A DNA stretch of 64,000 nt from Aquabacter spiritensis (GTDB lineage Bacteria > Pseudomonadota > Alphaproteobacteria > Rhizobiales > Xanthobacteraceae), in NCBI RefSeq assembly GCF_004346185.1, contig NZ_SMAI01000001.1, positions 310,001 to 374,000 on the forward strand. The letters are read 5' to 3'. Under the pieces are notes generated by a model. That model was not told the origin of the DNA. It searched no databases and saw only the letters and a program-made list of their open reading frames with translations. How positions within the stretch are numbered: the first letter of the stretch is position 1; the number at the start of each line of letters is the position of its first letter. Position numbers and translations under genes: made by a program. Positions 27,964-36,877 of this stretch are shown here, piece after piece.

Positions 27964-28911
27964 TCAGCCGCCGATCTCCTTCGCCGCCTTGCGCCTGTGG
28001 GCGGCGAGGGCCATCAGCCGGCGGTCGCGCCAGACCTGGCGGGCGCCGAGTTCGCCCTCCGGCAGACGGGCGCGGCGCGCGGCCAGGACGGTGTCCATGA
28101 CCGGCCCGGTCCAGTCGACGCGGCGCCACTGGGTCGGCGAAATGCGCCGGTAGATCTGCTCGTAGCGCGCGGCATAGTCCGCGACGCCGCCGGGGGCGTT
28201 GAGGTCGATGGTCTCGAACGGCCCCATGAAGCTCCAGCGCAGCGCCAGCCCGTCGCGGATGCCGACATCGACGTCCTCGACGCTGGCATAGCCGTCCGCC
28301 ACCAGCCGGAACGCCTCTTCCAGCAGCGCGCCCTGCAGGCGGTTCATGACGAAGCCGTCCAGCTCCTTCTGCATCACGATCGGCGCCTGCCCGGCGGCGC
28401 GCATCAGATCGGCGGCGCGGGCGAGGGTTTCCGGCGCGGTCCAGGGCGCCGGCACCACCTCGACGGCGGGAATGAGGTATGGCGGGTTGATCGGGTGGCA
28501 GACGCAGCACCGCGCGCGCCCGGGCAAATCGGCGGTGAACAGCGAGGGCAGGATCGCCGAGGTCGAGGAGGCGATCACCGTGTCGGGCGCCGCCAGCCGG
28601 TCGAGTTCGGCGAACAGGGGGATCTTGAGCGCCAGTTCCTCCGGGGCGTTCTCCTGGGCATGTTCCGCCCCGTCGAGCGCGGCGGCGTAAGAGGGCGCGG
28701 CGGAAAGCCGGCCGAGCACCGCCTCGGGCGTCGCGCCGCCGAGCAGATCGTTCGCCGCAAGGTCGGGCAGGACATCGGCGATATAACGCAGCGCCGCCGC
28801 CGGGGCGCCGTCCACGGGATCGGCCAGCGCCACCGCGAAGCCGGCGCGGGCGAAGGTGATGGCCCAGGCGCGGCCGATGAAGCCGGAGCCGATAATGGCG
28901 ATCTTGCGCAT
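27964..28911 (-). CDS. 3-hydroxyacyl-CoA dehydrogenase family / CRYL1-like NAD-dependent dehydrogenase
   Basis: A 315-residue soluble dehydrogenase. The N-terminal Rossmann motif GSGFIGRAWAITFARAG and the SSTSAI and HPINPPYL segments match the branch containing L-gulonate 3-dehydrogenase and L-carnitine dehydrogenase, as do GFVMNRLQGALLEEAFRLV and GPFETIDLNAPGG. It oxidises a 3-hydroxy acid or its CoA ester with NAD. It is 40 bases downstream of the Liv-type fusion gene on the same strand, so the imported compound is probably its substrate or precursor. Start at the ATG (28911), just before the glycine-rich strand. Confidence 0.85.
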   Translation of the reverse strand: MRKIAIIGSGFIGRAWAITFARAGFAVALADPVDGAPAAALRYIADVLPDLAANDLLGGATPEAVLGRLSAAPSYAAALDGAEHAQENAPEELALKIPLFAELDRLAAPDTVIASSTSAILPSLFTADLPGRARCCVCHPINPPYLIPAVEVVPAPWTAPETLARAADLMRAAGQAPIVMQKELDGFVMNRLQGALLEEAFRLVADGYASVEDVDVGIRDGLALRWSFMGPFETIDLNAPGGVADYAARYEQIYRRISPTQWRRVDWTGPVMDTVLAARRARLPEGELGARQVWRDRRLMALAAHRRKAAKEIGG

Positions 28912-28951
28912 GCGACACCTTTCCTGAACGTCCGAAAAAACAGCCGACCCC

Positions 28952-31477
28952 TCACAGCCACAGCACCGAGCGCCGCAGATCGAGGTCGCGGGCGAGCGGG
29001 CGCGCCGGCCCCTCATGGACCACCTGCCCGCGCTCCAGCACCACCGCCCGGTCGGCGAGGTTCAGCACCACGTCGAGATGGTGGTCGACGATCACCAGGG
29101 TCACGCGGTGGCGCAGCCGGTCGAAGGCGTCGAACAATTCCTCGGTCACCGCCGGCGACAGACCCTCGAACGGCTCGTCCAAAAGAAGCAGGCGGGTGTC
29201 GCCGACCAAAGCGCGCGCCACCGCCACCATCTGCTGCTCGCCGCCCGAGAGCAGATCGGCCGGCGTGTCGAGCCGCTGGCGCAGGCGCGGAAACAGATCG
29301 AGCACCTCGGCCTCGGTGAAATGGCGCCCGGCCCCGGTGCGGCGCTTCAGCCGGCCGAGTTCGAGATTGTGCCGCACGCTCATGCCGGAAAACAGCGCCC
29401 GGCCCTGCGGGACATAGCCGACGCCGCGCTGGGCGATGGCGGCCGGCGTCCGGCCGGCGAGATCCGCGCCCGCCAGCGCGATCCGGCCGGCGGCCGGCGG
29501 GACGATCCCCATGACCGTCTTCAGCAGCGTCGATTTCCCCGCGCCGTTCCGGCCCAGCAGGGCGACGATCTCGCCCTCCCGCGCCTCCAGCGCGACATCG
29601 GTCAGGATGCGGCTCTTGCCGTAAAAGGCATCGACCCCCGAAAGCGCGAGCATCGGCCGGTCGGTCGCGGCGGAGACGAGATCGCGCCCGGCCAAAGCGG
29701 CCGAACCGGAGCCGATATAGACCTCCTGGACCCGGGCATTGCTGCGGGCATCCTCCACCGTGCCGTCGACCAGGACCGCCCCGTCGGCCATCACGGTCAC
29801 GGCGTCGGCCAGCTCGAACACGCGGTCGATATCGTGCTCGACGAGCAGCACCGGGACCTCGGCGGAGATCTGCTTGATCAGCGCCGAGACCCGCGCGCGC
29901 TCGGCTGCGGCAAGCCCCGCCAGCGGCTCGTCCAAGAGCAGGATGCGCGGCCGCGAGGTCAAAGCGAGGCCCATATCGAGCAGGCGCTGCCCGCCATAGG
30001 ACAGCGCGCCGGCCTCCGCCTGCTCCATCCCCGCGACGCCGAGAAAGGCGATCATCTCGCGGGTCTCGGCATCGATCGCGGCGATCGCGGCGGCGTTTGT
30101 CCAGGGATCGAAGCGGCGGGCATGGGTCGCCTGGACGCCGAGCCGGAGATTTTCATGCACCGACAAAGCGGGGAACAGATTGGTGATCTGGAAGGACCGC
30201 GCCAGCCCGCGCGCGCAGACCTTGTCGGGCGACAGCCCGTCGATCCGGGCACCGGCGAGCCGCACCTCGCCGGCATCGGGCTTGAACATGCCGGAAATGA
30301 GGTTGAAGGCGGTGGTCTTGCCGGCGCCGTTCGGGCCGATCAGAGCGTGCAGGGTGCGGTCGCGCACCGCGATCGCGCCGTTCTCGACCGCCTTGATGCC
30401 GCCGAACGCGCGCGCCAGCCCTTTCGCCTCGAGCACCGGGGCACCGTCCCCCGCTTCGGCGGGGCGGATGAGCGCGGCCGGCAGCGCGCGCGCCTGCGCC
30501 CCGGTTCGCCCGCCCATCGCGGCGTCCGTCACGCGCGGCTTGCGCAGCGGCGCGACCAGCCGTCCGGCAACCCCGACGAGGCCGGTCGGCGAGAACACGA
30601 TGAAAGCCATGAACAGCAGGCCGAACCAGAACAGCCAATTCGGCGTCCACATCGAGAGGAATTCGCGGAACAGCACGTAGAACAAAGCGCCCAGCGCCGG
30701 CCCGAGAAAGGAACGCATGCCGCCGATCACCACCATCGCCAGCAATTCGCCGGAAAAGGCGACCGCGATCGGATCGGCCGAGGCGAAGCGATGATTGAAC
30801 ACCATGAGCGCGCCCGCCAGAGCGGTGATCGCCGCCGACAAAGCGAAGCAGGCGATCTTATAGAGCGTGGTGTCGTAGCCGATGAAGCGGGCGCGCTGCT
30901 CGTTCTCGCGGATCGCGACCAGAACCGAGCCGAGCGGCGAGCGCACGAAGCGCTGGAGCCCGAAGACGACGCAGAACACGACCAGCGCGATGAGCACATA
31001 GAACAGGCCCGCCTGCTCCAGGTTGAGCCCGAACAGCGTGCCGCGCCGCACCCCGCCGAGCCCGTTCTCGCCTCCCGTGAGCGCGGTCCAGCGATAGGCG
31101 ATGGTGTAGAGCAGCGCGGTGAAGGCGAGCGTGAGGAGGGAAAAATAGACCCCGCGCCGGCGCAGCACGACAAAACCGATCGGCACCGCGCACAGCCCGA
31201 CCAGAAGCATGGCCGGCAGCGCGAGGACCACGCCGAGGCCGGGCGCGACATGGACCTGGAGCAGCGCCGCCGCATAGGCGCCGAGCCCGAACCAGGCACC
31301 ATGGCCGAACGAGACGAGGCCGGTATAGCCGACCAGCAGATTGAGGGCCATGCAGGCCATGGCGAGCAAGGCGACGTCGGTGGCCGAGGTCAGCGTCAGG
31401 CCGAACGCCGAGAGCACGGAGGGCAGCGCGAGGAGCGCGGCCGCGGCGACCAGAAGATTGGCGTGACGCTTCAGCAT
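28952..31477 (-). CDS. Three-part fusion of LivM permease and LivG and LivF ATPases
   Basis: A single 841-residue frame. Residues 1 to about 310 are a LivM-type inner-membrane permease (GFGHGAWFGLGAYAAA-like segment near 60). A LivG-type ATPase follows with Walker A GPNGAGKTT (about 380) and signature LSYGGQRLLD. The last part is a LivF-type ATPase with Walker A GRNGAGKST (about 644) and LSGGEQQM. Branched-chain amino acid transporters usually encode these as three proteins. The linker around residue 310-350 is Ala/Pro-rich. It lies between livH and the dehydrogenase gene in the same operon. All three parts look intact. Confidence 0.92.
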   Translation of the reverse strand: MLKRHANLLVAAAALLALPSVLSAFGLTLTSATDVALLAMACMALNLLVGYTGLVSFGHGAWFGLGAYAAALLQVHVAPGLGVVLALPAMLLVGLCAVPIGFVVLRRRGVYFSLLTLAFTALLYTIAYRWTALTGGENGLGGVRRGTLFGLNLEQAGLFYVLIALVVFCVVFGLQRFVRSPLGSVLVAIRENEQRARFIGYDTTLYKIACFALSAAITALAGALMVFNHRFASADPIAVAFSGELLAMVVIGGMRSFLGPALGALFYVLFREFLSMWTPNWLFWFGLLFMAFIVFSPTGLVGVAGRLVAPLRKPRVTDAAMGGRTGAQARALPAALIRPAEAGDGAPVLEAKGLARAFGGIKAVENGAIAVRDRTLHALIGPNGAGKTTAFNLISGMFKPDAGEVRLAGARIDGLSPDKVCARGLARSFQITNLFPALSVHENLRLGVQATHARRFDPWTNAAAIAAIDAETREMIAFLGVAGMEQAEAGALSYGGQRLLDMGLALTSRPRILLLDEPLAGLAAAERARVSALIKQISAEVPVLLVEHDIDRVFELADAVTVMADGAVLVDGTVEDARSNARVQEVYIGSGSAALAGRDLVSAATDRPMLALSGVDAFYGKSRILTDVALEAREGEIVALLGRNGAGKSTLLKTVMGIVPPAAGRIALAGADLAGRTPAAIAQRGVGYVPQGRALFSGMSVRHNLELGRLKRRTGAGRHFTEAEVLDLFPRLRQRLDTPADLLSGGEQQMVAVARALVGDTRLLLLDEPFEGLSPAVTEELFDAFDRLRHRVTLVIVDHHLDVVLNLADRAVVLERGQVVHEGPARPLARDLDLRRSVLWL

Positions 31478-31547
31478 GCGGGCGACTTTCGCGCTGCGGA
31501 CAATGCGGGGCGGGGGGAGCGCGCGGGGAGGCGAGCGGGACGCGGCA

Positions 31548-32429
31548 TCATTCGAACCGCACGATGCGCTCGCCGAACAGGCCGCGCGGCCGGGCGAGCA
31601 GGACCATCAGCATGAGCAGATACATCGAGGCCTCGGCGGCGGCCGGGACGAAATAGACCGTCATGCCGCGCACCACCCCGACCAGCAGTCCGGCCGCGAC
31701 CACCCCCCAGAAGGAGCCGAGCCCGCCGATCACCACCACGACGAAGGACGCGGTCAGGATTTCGCTGCCCATTGCCGGGTGCACGCCGGTGATCGGCGCG
31801 AGCATCACGCCGGCCAGTCCGGCAAGGCCGATGCCCAGCGCCGCCACGGCGGCGAGGTAGGGCGAGAGCGAGATGCCCAGCGCACCGACCATGTCGGGAT
31901 TCTGCACCCCGGCCCGCACCACGCGGCCGAAAGCGGTGCGCTGAAGCAGCAGCCACAGGCCGAAGACCGCGACCATCGCGACGACCAGGATGGCGAGCCG
32001 GTAGCGCGAATAGATGAAGTCGCCGACGAACACCTGGCCGCGCAGGAAATCGGGGATGGCGAAGGGGATCGGCGTCGCCCCGAACGCCATCCGCAGCGCC
32101 TGCTCGATCACCATGGCGAGGCCGAAGGTGAGGAGCAAAGAGAGGATCGGATCGGCGCGATAGAAGCGCGAGAACAGCAGCCGTTCGACCGCGACGCCGA
32201 TCAGGGCGACCAGAACCGGCGAAACGATGAAGGCCGCCGGGAAGCCGAAGCGATTGCCGACCGCGACCGCCGCATAGGCGCCGATCGCATAGAAGCCGCC
32301 ATGAGCGAGATTGACGATGCCGCCGAGCGAGAAGATCAGCGACAGGCCGAGGGCGATCAGGAGATAGCCGACCCCGACCAGAAGTCCGTTCAGAAGCTGC
32401 TCGAGAAGAAACACGACTTCGAGGGGCAT
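31548..32429 (-). CDS. LivH-type permease of a branched-chain-type ABC transporter
   Basis: A 293-residue inner-membrane permease beginning with FLLEQLLNGLLVGVGYLLIALGLSLIFSLGGIVNLAHGGFYAIGAY, the LivH hallmark. It has about eight hydrophobic segments and conserved GRVVRAGVQNPDMVGALGI in the cytoplasmic loop that contacts the ATPases. It pairs with the LivM-G-F fusion downstream (70 bases) and the binding protein upstream. The substrate class (amino acids, amides, aromatic or hydroxy acids) cannot be fixed from sequence. Confidence 0.92.
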   Translation of the reverse strand: MPLEVVFLLEQLLNGLLVGVGYLLIALGLSLIFSLGGIVNLAHGGFYAIGAYAAVAVGNRFGFPAAFIVSPVLVALIGVAVERLLFSRFYRADPILSLLLTFGLAMVIEQALRMAFGATPIPFAIPDFLRGQVFVGDFIYSRYRLAILVVAMVAVFGLWLLLQRTAFGRVVRAGVQNPDMVGALGISLSPYLAAVAALGIGLAGLAGVMLAPITGVHPAMGSEILTASFVVVVIGGLGSFWGVVAAGLLVGVVRGMTVYFVPAAAEASMYLLMLMVLLARPRGLFGERIVRFE

Positions 32430-32438
32430 GGTGGGATC

Positions 32439-32483
32439 CCGGCCGGAGCACGCCCCGGTCGGATCGCGGGGCGATCCGGCCGG
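32439..32483 (-). promoter_or_regulatory. Nested stem-loop between the binding protein and livH
   Basis: An outer 9-bp stem (CCGGCCGGA at 32439-32447, TCCGGCCGG at 32475-32483) encloses an inner 7-bp stem (CGCCCCG at 32451-32457, CGGGGCG at 32467-32473). There is no T-run. In ABC operons, hairpins placed after the binding-protein gene protect its mRNA and lower expression of the downstream permease genes. That role is inferred here. Confidence 0.55.
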
Positions 32484-32569
32484 CGGATTGTCGAGAGGTC
32501 AGACGGTGTCCGCAGCACCCGCACCGAACGCCCGAGACGCGGGAGCGGTCGCGGTCCCGCGCTGAGCGG

Positions 32570-33841
32570 TCACACGGGGAAGGAGCAGGGATTTTCCGCC
32601 GGGGTCGGCGCGATCACGTCCAGCGCATCGTTCGCCGCGGGGACGGCCGGGCCGAGCACCATCAGGTCCCATTGATCCTTCACCTGCGCCACGGGCTTGG
32701 CGGAGATGGTGTACATTTCCTGGATCAATTGGTGATCGAAGGCGCGGAAATAGCCCTGCCTGCCTTTCAGAATATCCAGCTTCGGTTCCTGCTCGAAGAA
32801 GCCGATCAGCTTGGCGGTGTCGGTGCCCTTGGTCTCGGTCATCGCGCGGGCCACCGCCTTCGCCGCGACATAGTCGCCCCACGCCTGGTTCTCCGGCGGC
32901 TTGCCGAACTTCTTGGTGAAAGCGGCGACGAAGGCCTGCGAGGCGGGGGCCGCGACGTCGTGGTGCCAGATGCAAGGCCAGACGCCGCCGAACGCCCCCT
33001 TTCCGGCGCCCCAGGCGACGGCGGTGTCGAAGCCGAAGCCGCCATAGGGAAACTGCAGGCCGAATTCGGAATATTGCTTGATGAAATTGGTGATCTGGTT
33101 GCCGGCAAGGTTCGAGATCACCACGTCGGGCCGCGTCTGGCGGATCTTCAGCATGTAGGCCGAGAAATCGGTGGCGTCGGTCGGCACCAGCTCGTCCGCG
33201 ACCACCTGTCCGCCATTCGCCTCGATATAGCGCTTGGCGACCCGCGAGAGGTCGTGGCCGAAGGCGTAGTCGGCGGTGAGGAAGAACAGCTTCTTGCCCT
33301 TGATCAGGCCGTCGCGCAGCATCGCCGCGCCGACCGCCTTCACATATTGGGTGTTCGCCCCTTCGACATGGAACATGTACCGGTTGCAATCCTTGCCGCG
33401 CAGCGCATCGGAATTGCCGCCGGTATTGACGAACATGATCTTGTTGCGGGCCGCGACCTGCGAGATGGCGAGGCAGGAGGCCGAGGAAATCTCGCCGATC
33501 AGCACCGCCGCCTTGTCGCGCTCGATATAGCGCTCGGCCTTGGAAGAGGCGGTCGCGGGATTGACGCTGTCTTCCATGATCAGCGTGACCTTGCGGCCAT
33601 TGATGCCGCCGCCGGCATTGATCTCGTCGACCGCGAGCTGCACGCCCATCTGGGCATAGGCGCCGAGCGGGCCGAGAAAGCCGGTGAGCGGGGTCAGATG
33701 GCCGAACACGATGGTGTCGGCCTGCGCCCGCACGATCGCGGGCATGGCGACACCGCCGGCGAACGCAGCGGCGCCGATTCCCTGGAGAATGCGGCGGCGG
33801 GACAGGAACGGAAGTGTGGCGTCGGGTGTCTTTTGCGACAT
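32570..33841 (-). CDS. Branched-chain-type ABC transporter substrate-binding protein
   Basis: A 423-residue periplasmic binding protein with an N-terminal SRRRILQGIGAAAFAGG segment resembling a Tat signal, then FGHLTPLTGFLGPLGAYAQMGVQLAVDEINAGGGINGRKV, the classic start of the LivJ/LivK/AmiC fold. A conserved ERDKAAVLIGEISSASCLA segment forms part of the ligand cleft. Close relatives bind amides, aromatic acids or short acids as well as amino acids. It is the first gene of the operon, followed by livH. It diverges from a GntR regulator across 132 bases that contain the likely operators. Confidence 0.9.
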   Translation of the reverse strand: MSQKTPDATLPFLSRRRILQGIGAAAFAGGVAMPAIVRAQADTIVFGHLTPLTGFLGPLGAYAQMGVQLAVDEINAGGGINGRKVTLIMEDSVNPATASSKAERYIERDKAAVLIGEISSASCLAISQVAARNKIMFVNTGGNSDALRGKDCNRYMFHVEGANTQYVKAVGAAMLRDGLIKGKKLFFLTADYAFGHDLSRVAKRYIEANGGQVVADELVPTDATDFSAYMLKIRQTRPDVVISNLAGNQITNFIKQYSEFGLQFPYGGFGFDTAVAWGAGKGAFGGVWPCIWHHDVAAPASQAFVAAFTKKFGKPPENQAWGDYVAAKAVARAMTETKGTDTAKLIGFFEQEPKLDILKGRQGYFRAFDHQLIQEMYTISAKPVAQVKDQWDLMVLGPAVPAANDALDVIAPTPAENPCSFPV

Positions 33842-33927
33842 GGCTTTTCCTCCCAGCTATCCGCCCCGTCTACGGAAACCGGCGCCTTGGCGGACGCCCG
33901 ACCCGCTTTGCGACGAGGCCGAAACGG

Positions 33928-33965
33928 TTGCCGATTGCTTCGGCAATCTGTTATCTGTGATCACA
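33928..33965 (+). promoter_or_regulatory. GntR promoter with two palindromic operator candidates
   Basis: Seen directly: TTGCCG at 33928-33933, a 17-base spacer and TTATCT at 33951-33956 form a promoter reading into the GntR gene. A 7-bp inverted repeat TTGCCGA/TCGGCAA (33928-33946) covers the -35 box. A perfect 10-base palindrome TGTGATCACA (33956-33965) covers the -10 edge and the start point. Such a site fits binding by the adjacent FCD-type GntR dimer, which may control both this gene and the divergent ABC operon. Confidence 0.65.
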
Positions 33966-33973
33966 CTTATCAG

Positions 33974-34708
33974 ATGGACTTCATGCAGCACAACCCCGCC
34001 TCACCCGCCGCACCCGACGATGCCCTCTCCGGTCGTGTCGCGCGCATCGTCCGGCTCACCCTGGCCGACACGGTCTATCGCGACTTGAAGGAGCTGCTGC
34101 TGTCCGGGCGCGCCGCGCCGGGCGAACGCTTCACGCTGCGCGGGCTCGCGACCGCGATCGGCACCAGCCCGATGCCGGTGCGCGAGGCCGTCTCCCGGCT
34201 GGTCGCGGAGAATGCGCTCGAAGTCCTGCCGAACCGTGCCGTCCGCGTGCCGCTGATGCCGCGCGTGCGGTTCGAGGAATTGCGGCTGATCCGCTTTCAG
34301 CTCGAGGGCCTCGCGGCCGTCACCGCCGCGCACACGGCGAGCGCCGACGACATCGCCGAAATCGCCCGGTGCGAGCGCCTGTTCGCGGCCGAGCGCGAGA
34401 AGCGCCGCCCCGACGGCGCGGCGGCGATGCGGCACAACAAGGATCTGCATTTCGCGCTCTATCGCGCGGCCCGCCTGCCGACGCTCCTGCAGATGATCGA
34501 GGGGCTGTGGCTGCAGATCGGGCCGGTCCTCAATCTCGATTTCCAGGCCGGGCCGGAACGGGTGCGCCAGGGCGACGCCCATCTGCACCATGCCGCCCTC
34601 CTCGACGCTCTGAAGGCGCGCGACGGCGAGGCGGCGCGCGCGGCCCTGATCGCCGACATCCGCAGCGCCGGCGACTTCATCCTTTCGCGCGGCATTCTGC
34701 CGGACTGA
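33974..34708 (+). CDS. GntR-family regulator with FCD ligand-binding domain
   Basis: A 244-residue repressor. The GntR winged helix spans about residues 30-95 (VYRDLKELLLSGRAAPGERFTLRGLATAIGTSPMPVREAVSRL), and the all-helical FCD domain follows with its metal-site residues suggested by HNKDLHFALYRAA (about 156) and HLHHAALLDAL (about 210). FCD regulators sense organic acids. An ATG at 33983 is an alternative start; neither start has a clear ribosome site and the predicted transcript leader is only about ten bases. It probably represses its own gene, the downstream dehydrogenase and the divergent transport operon. Confidence 0.9.
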   Translation: MDFMQHNPASPAAPDDALSGRVARIVRLTLADTVYRDLKELLLSGRAAPGERFTLRGLATAIGTSPMPVREAVSRLVAENALEVLPNRAVRVPLMPRVRFEELRLIRFQLEGLAAVTAAHTASADDIAEIARCERLFAAEREKRRPDGAAAMRHNKDLHFALYRAARLPTLLQMIEGLWLQIGPVLNLDFQAGPERVRQGDAHLHHAALLDALKARDGEAARAALIADIRSAGDFILSRGILPD

Positions 34709-34756
34709 CGCGCCAAGCGCCTCGCCGGGCGAGGCCAAAATGAGTGGGAGGACGGG

Positions 34757-35524
34757 ATGGATCTCGGCATTGCCGGTCTGCGGGTCGTGGTGACGGCGGG
34801 AGCCTCCGGCATCGGCCTCGAAATCGCGCGCGCTTTCGCCAAAGAGGGCGCCCGCGTCGTGGTCTGCGATGTCGACGCCCCGGCGCTCGACGCGCTCGAT
34901 TCCGGCCTCGCGGGCCATGTCTGCGACGTCTCCGACCGCGCCGCGGTCGACCGCTTCATGCACGCCGCTCTGGCCGATCTCGGCGGGCTCGACGTGCTCG
35001 TCAACAATGCCGGGATCGCCGGCCCCACGGGGCGCGTGGACCAGATCGCGCCGGAGGACTGGGACCGCACGCTCGCGGTCGACATTACCGGGCATTTCAA
35101 CGTCACCCGCCTCGCGGTGCCGGCGCTGAAGGCGAGCGCCAACCCGTCGATCATCGGCCTGTCCTCGGCCGCCGGCCGGTTCGGGTTTCCGCTGCGCAGC
35201 CCGTATGCCGCCTCGAAATGGGCGGTGGTCGGCTTCATCAAGTCGCTCGCCATGGAACTGGGCGAATTCGGCATCCGCGCCAATGCGATCCTGCCGGGGG
35301 CGGTGGACGGGCCGCGCATCCGCTCGGTGTTCGAGCACAAAGCGCGCGAGCGCAACCAGTCGGTCGAGGAGGTTCAGGCCCAGGTGCTGGCCACCACCTC
35401 GCTGAAGCGGCTGATCCCGCCGCAGCATCTCGCCACGGTCGCGGTCTTCCTCGCCTCCCCCCTCGGCGCCAGCATTTCCGGCCAGGCGATCAGCGTCGAC
35501 GGCGACACCCAGATGCTGGTCTGA
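34757..35524 (+). CDS. Short-chain dehydrogenase/reductase (SDR)
   Basis: A 255-residue classical SDR. The cofactor motif reads TAGASGIGLEIA, with Ala in place of the first Gly of TGxxxGIG, then NNAGIAG, catalytic Ser in SSAAG and YAASK (Tyr-x3-Lys), then a C-terminal GQAISVDGDTQ. An Asp at the end of the second strand (CDVDA) favours NAD(H). It sits 48 bases after the GntR gene with a GGGAGG ribosome site, so the two form an operon. It probably oxidises a hydroxy acid imported by the divergent Liv-type transporter. Confidence 0.9.
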   Translation: MDLGIAGLRVVVTAGASGIGLEIARAFAKEGARVVVCDVDAPALDALDSGLAGHVCDVSDRAAVDRFMHAALADLGGLDVLVNNAGIAGPTGRVDQIAPEDWDRTLAVDITGHFNVTRLAVPALKASANPSIIGLSSAAGRFGFPLRSPYAASKWAVVGFIKSLAMELGEFGIRANAILPGAVDGPRIRSVFEHKARERNQSVEEVQAQVLATTSLKRLIPPQHLATVAVFLASPLGASISGQAISVDGDTQMLV

Positions 35525-35530
35525 GGCCGC

Positions 35531-36799
35531 CTAACCCCGCGCGACGTGCGCGTCGAGGATCAGGCGGCGCAGCGCGCGGACATAATCGAGCACCAGGCCG
35601 GGGGTCCAGGCCATGGTCGAGGCGCGGTGCCGCACCATGCCGGCAACCCACAATTCCGGGCTCGCCAGCAGCCGCAGGATGAAGAGCGGCGAGCGGGCGG
35701 CCTGTTCGAACAGCCCCTCCATCCCGGCATCGAGCGCCTTCACCACGGCGCTCGAACAATTGCGGTTGGTGAGGTTGTAGGTCTCGTCCTGCCGGTAGAG
35801 CGCCCAGAAGTCGCGGATCGCGGCGGCGTCGAGCCCGGGCATCTCCACCTGGAAGGAGGACGGGCACCAGCCGGCGCTTTCCTCCGCATAGCTCGGCTGG
35901 AACCGGCCGGGGACGTCGTTCTCCTGGGTCGCCCGCAAGAGGCGCGCGAATTCGCCGGGGGCGTGCTCGATTTCGACCGCCGGATAATGGCTGATATAGA
36001 GATCGGGCGGCAGGTCCAGGGCGGAATGGCCGGTCGAGACGTGCCCGGTCTCGTCGGTGGCGGCGATGTAGCGCCGCACGCCGCTGCGCAACGGGGCGAG
36101 CTGCCCGGTCGGGGTCCAGACATGGACCGTCGCGGTTTCGCGCGGCCGCGCGGCGCGGCTCTCCGCCTCTTCCGGCCCGGCCAGCACCTCGGCCGCCGCC
36201 GGCATGTCCGGCCAGCCGGTGGACAGGATCGCCGACAGGCTGGTCTCGGGCGGCATATGGCGCAGCCGCAGCGCGAGGCCCAGCATGCCGGCGGCCGAGA
36301 CCATCAGCAGCAGGCCGACATCCGAGCCGACATCGGCGCGGTAATTGGTCGGCCAGGGCAGATAGGACCAGATCCCCAACGCCAGTTCGAACAGCCCCTT
36401 CACCAGCGAGCCCGGCCAGCCGGGAAACCGCACCACCACCGCGCTGCCCGCGCGCCAGAACCCGTCGGCGGTAAGGAAGGTGCCCACCACCATGGCGACG
36501 AGGAAGGCGGCATGGCGCGGCTGCCAGACCAGCAGCAGCGCGACCGCCAGGAACACCGCGGCCCTGCCGATCCGCAGCGGCCGGTTGTGCACGAACAAGG
36601 CCGCCGCGATCAGCGACAGGATCCCGTCGACCAGCAGCGGCGCCGCGAAATAGGGCACCGGGATGCGGATTTCCTCGATGAAGGCGTCGGCGAAGAAAAA
36701 CGTGCCGAGCAGCATCCACAGCAGGCCGAGCGAGCCGAGCACCCACCACCGGCGCCGGATCAGCCGCCCCCCCAGCAGCAGCAAAAAGACCTGGACCAT
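35531..36799 (-). CDS. HdeD-like membrane protein fused to a possible peptidase domain
   Basis: A 422-residue protein. The N-terminal half (about residues 1-185) has about six membrane segments in an HdeD-like layout (IRRRWWVLGSLGLLWMLLG, FLTADGFWRAG). The soluble C-terminal half contains STGHSALDL (about 260), LYISHYPAVEIEH and NLTNRNCSSAVVKALDAG (about 352). A conserved His followed by Asn-Cys-Ser suggests a papain-like or NlpC-like cysteine peptidase, but I cannot confirm a full catalytic triad. The ATG at 36799 is used because the upstream codon is TTG. It follows mgtC on the same strand. Confidence 0.65.
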   Translation of the reverse strand: MVQVFLLLLGGRLIRRRWWVLGSLGLLWMLLGTFFFADAFIEEIRIPVPYFAAPLLVDGILSLIAAALFVHNRPLRIGRAAVFLAVALLLVWQPRHAAFLVAMVVGTFLTADGFWRAGSAVVVRFPGWPGSLVKGLFELALGIWSYLPWPTNYRADVGSDVGLLLMVSAAGMLGLALRLRHMPPETSLSAILSTGWPDMPAAAEVLAGPEEAESRAARPRETATVHVWTPTGQLAPLRSGVRRYIAATDETGHVSTGHSALDLPPDLYISHYPAVEIEHAPGEFARLLRATQENDVPGRFQPSYAEESAGWCPSSFQVEMPGLDAAAIRDFWALYRQDETYNLTNRNCSSAVVKALDAGMEGLFEQAARSPLFILRLLASPELWVAGMVRHRASTMAWTPGLVLDYVRALRRLILDAHVARG

Positions 36800-36877
36800 C
36801 AAAATAGCCTTCGGAAGATCGGCCCGCGCCCCTTATCCCGATAGCGACACCGTCGCTGCAATGCAATGTCGCGGCGG

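Noticed and set aside
29015-31615. A very long open frame on the plus strand opposite the Liv fusion gene
   Set aside because: It is the antisense shadow of a clearly conserved LivM/LivG/LivF protein. The translation is Arg/Gln/Gly/Asp-rich without recognisable motifs, as expected for reverse frames in GC-rich DNA.
33956-33965. TGTGATCACA as a CRP site
   Set aside because: It matches the core of a CRP half-site pair, but the spacing between TGTGA and TCACA is zero rather than six. A GntR operator is more plausible.
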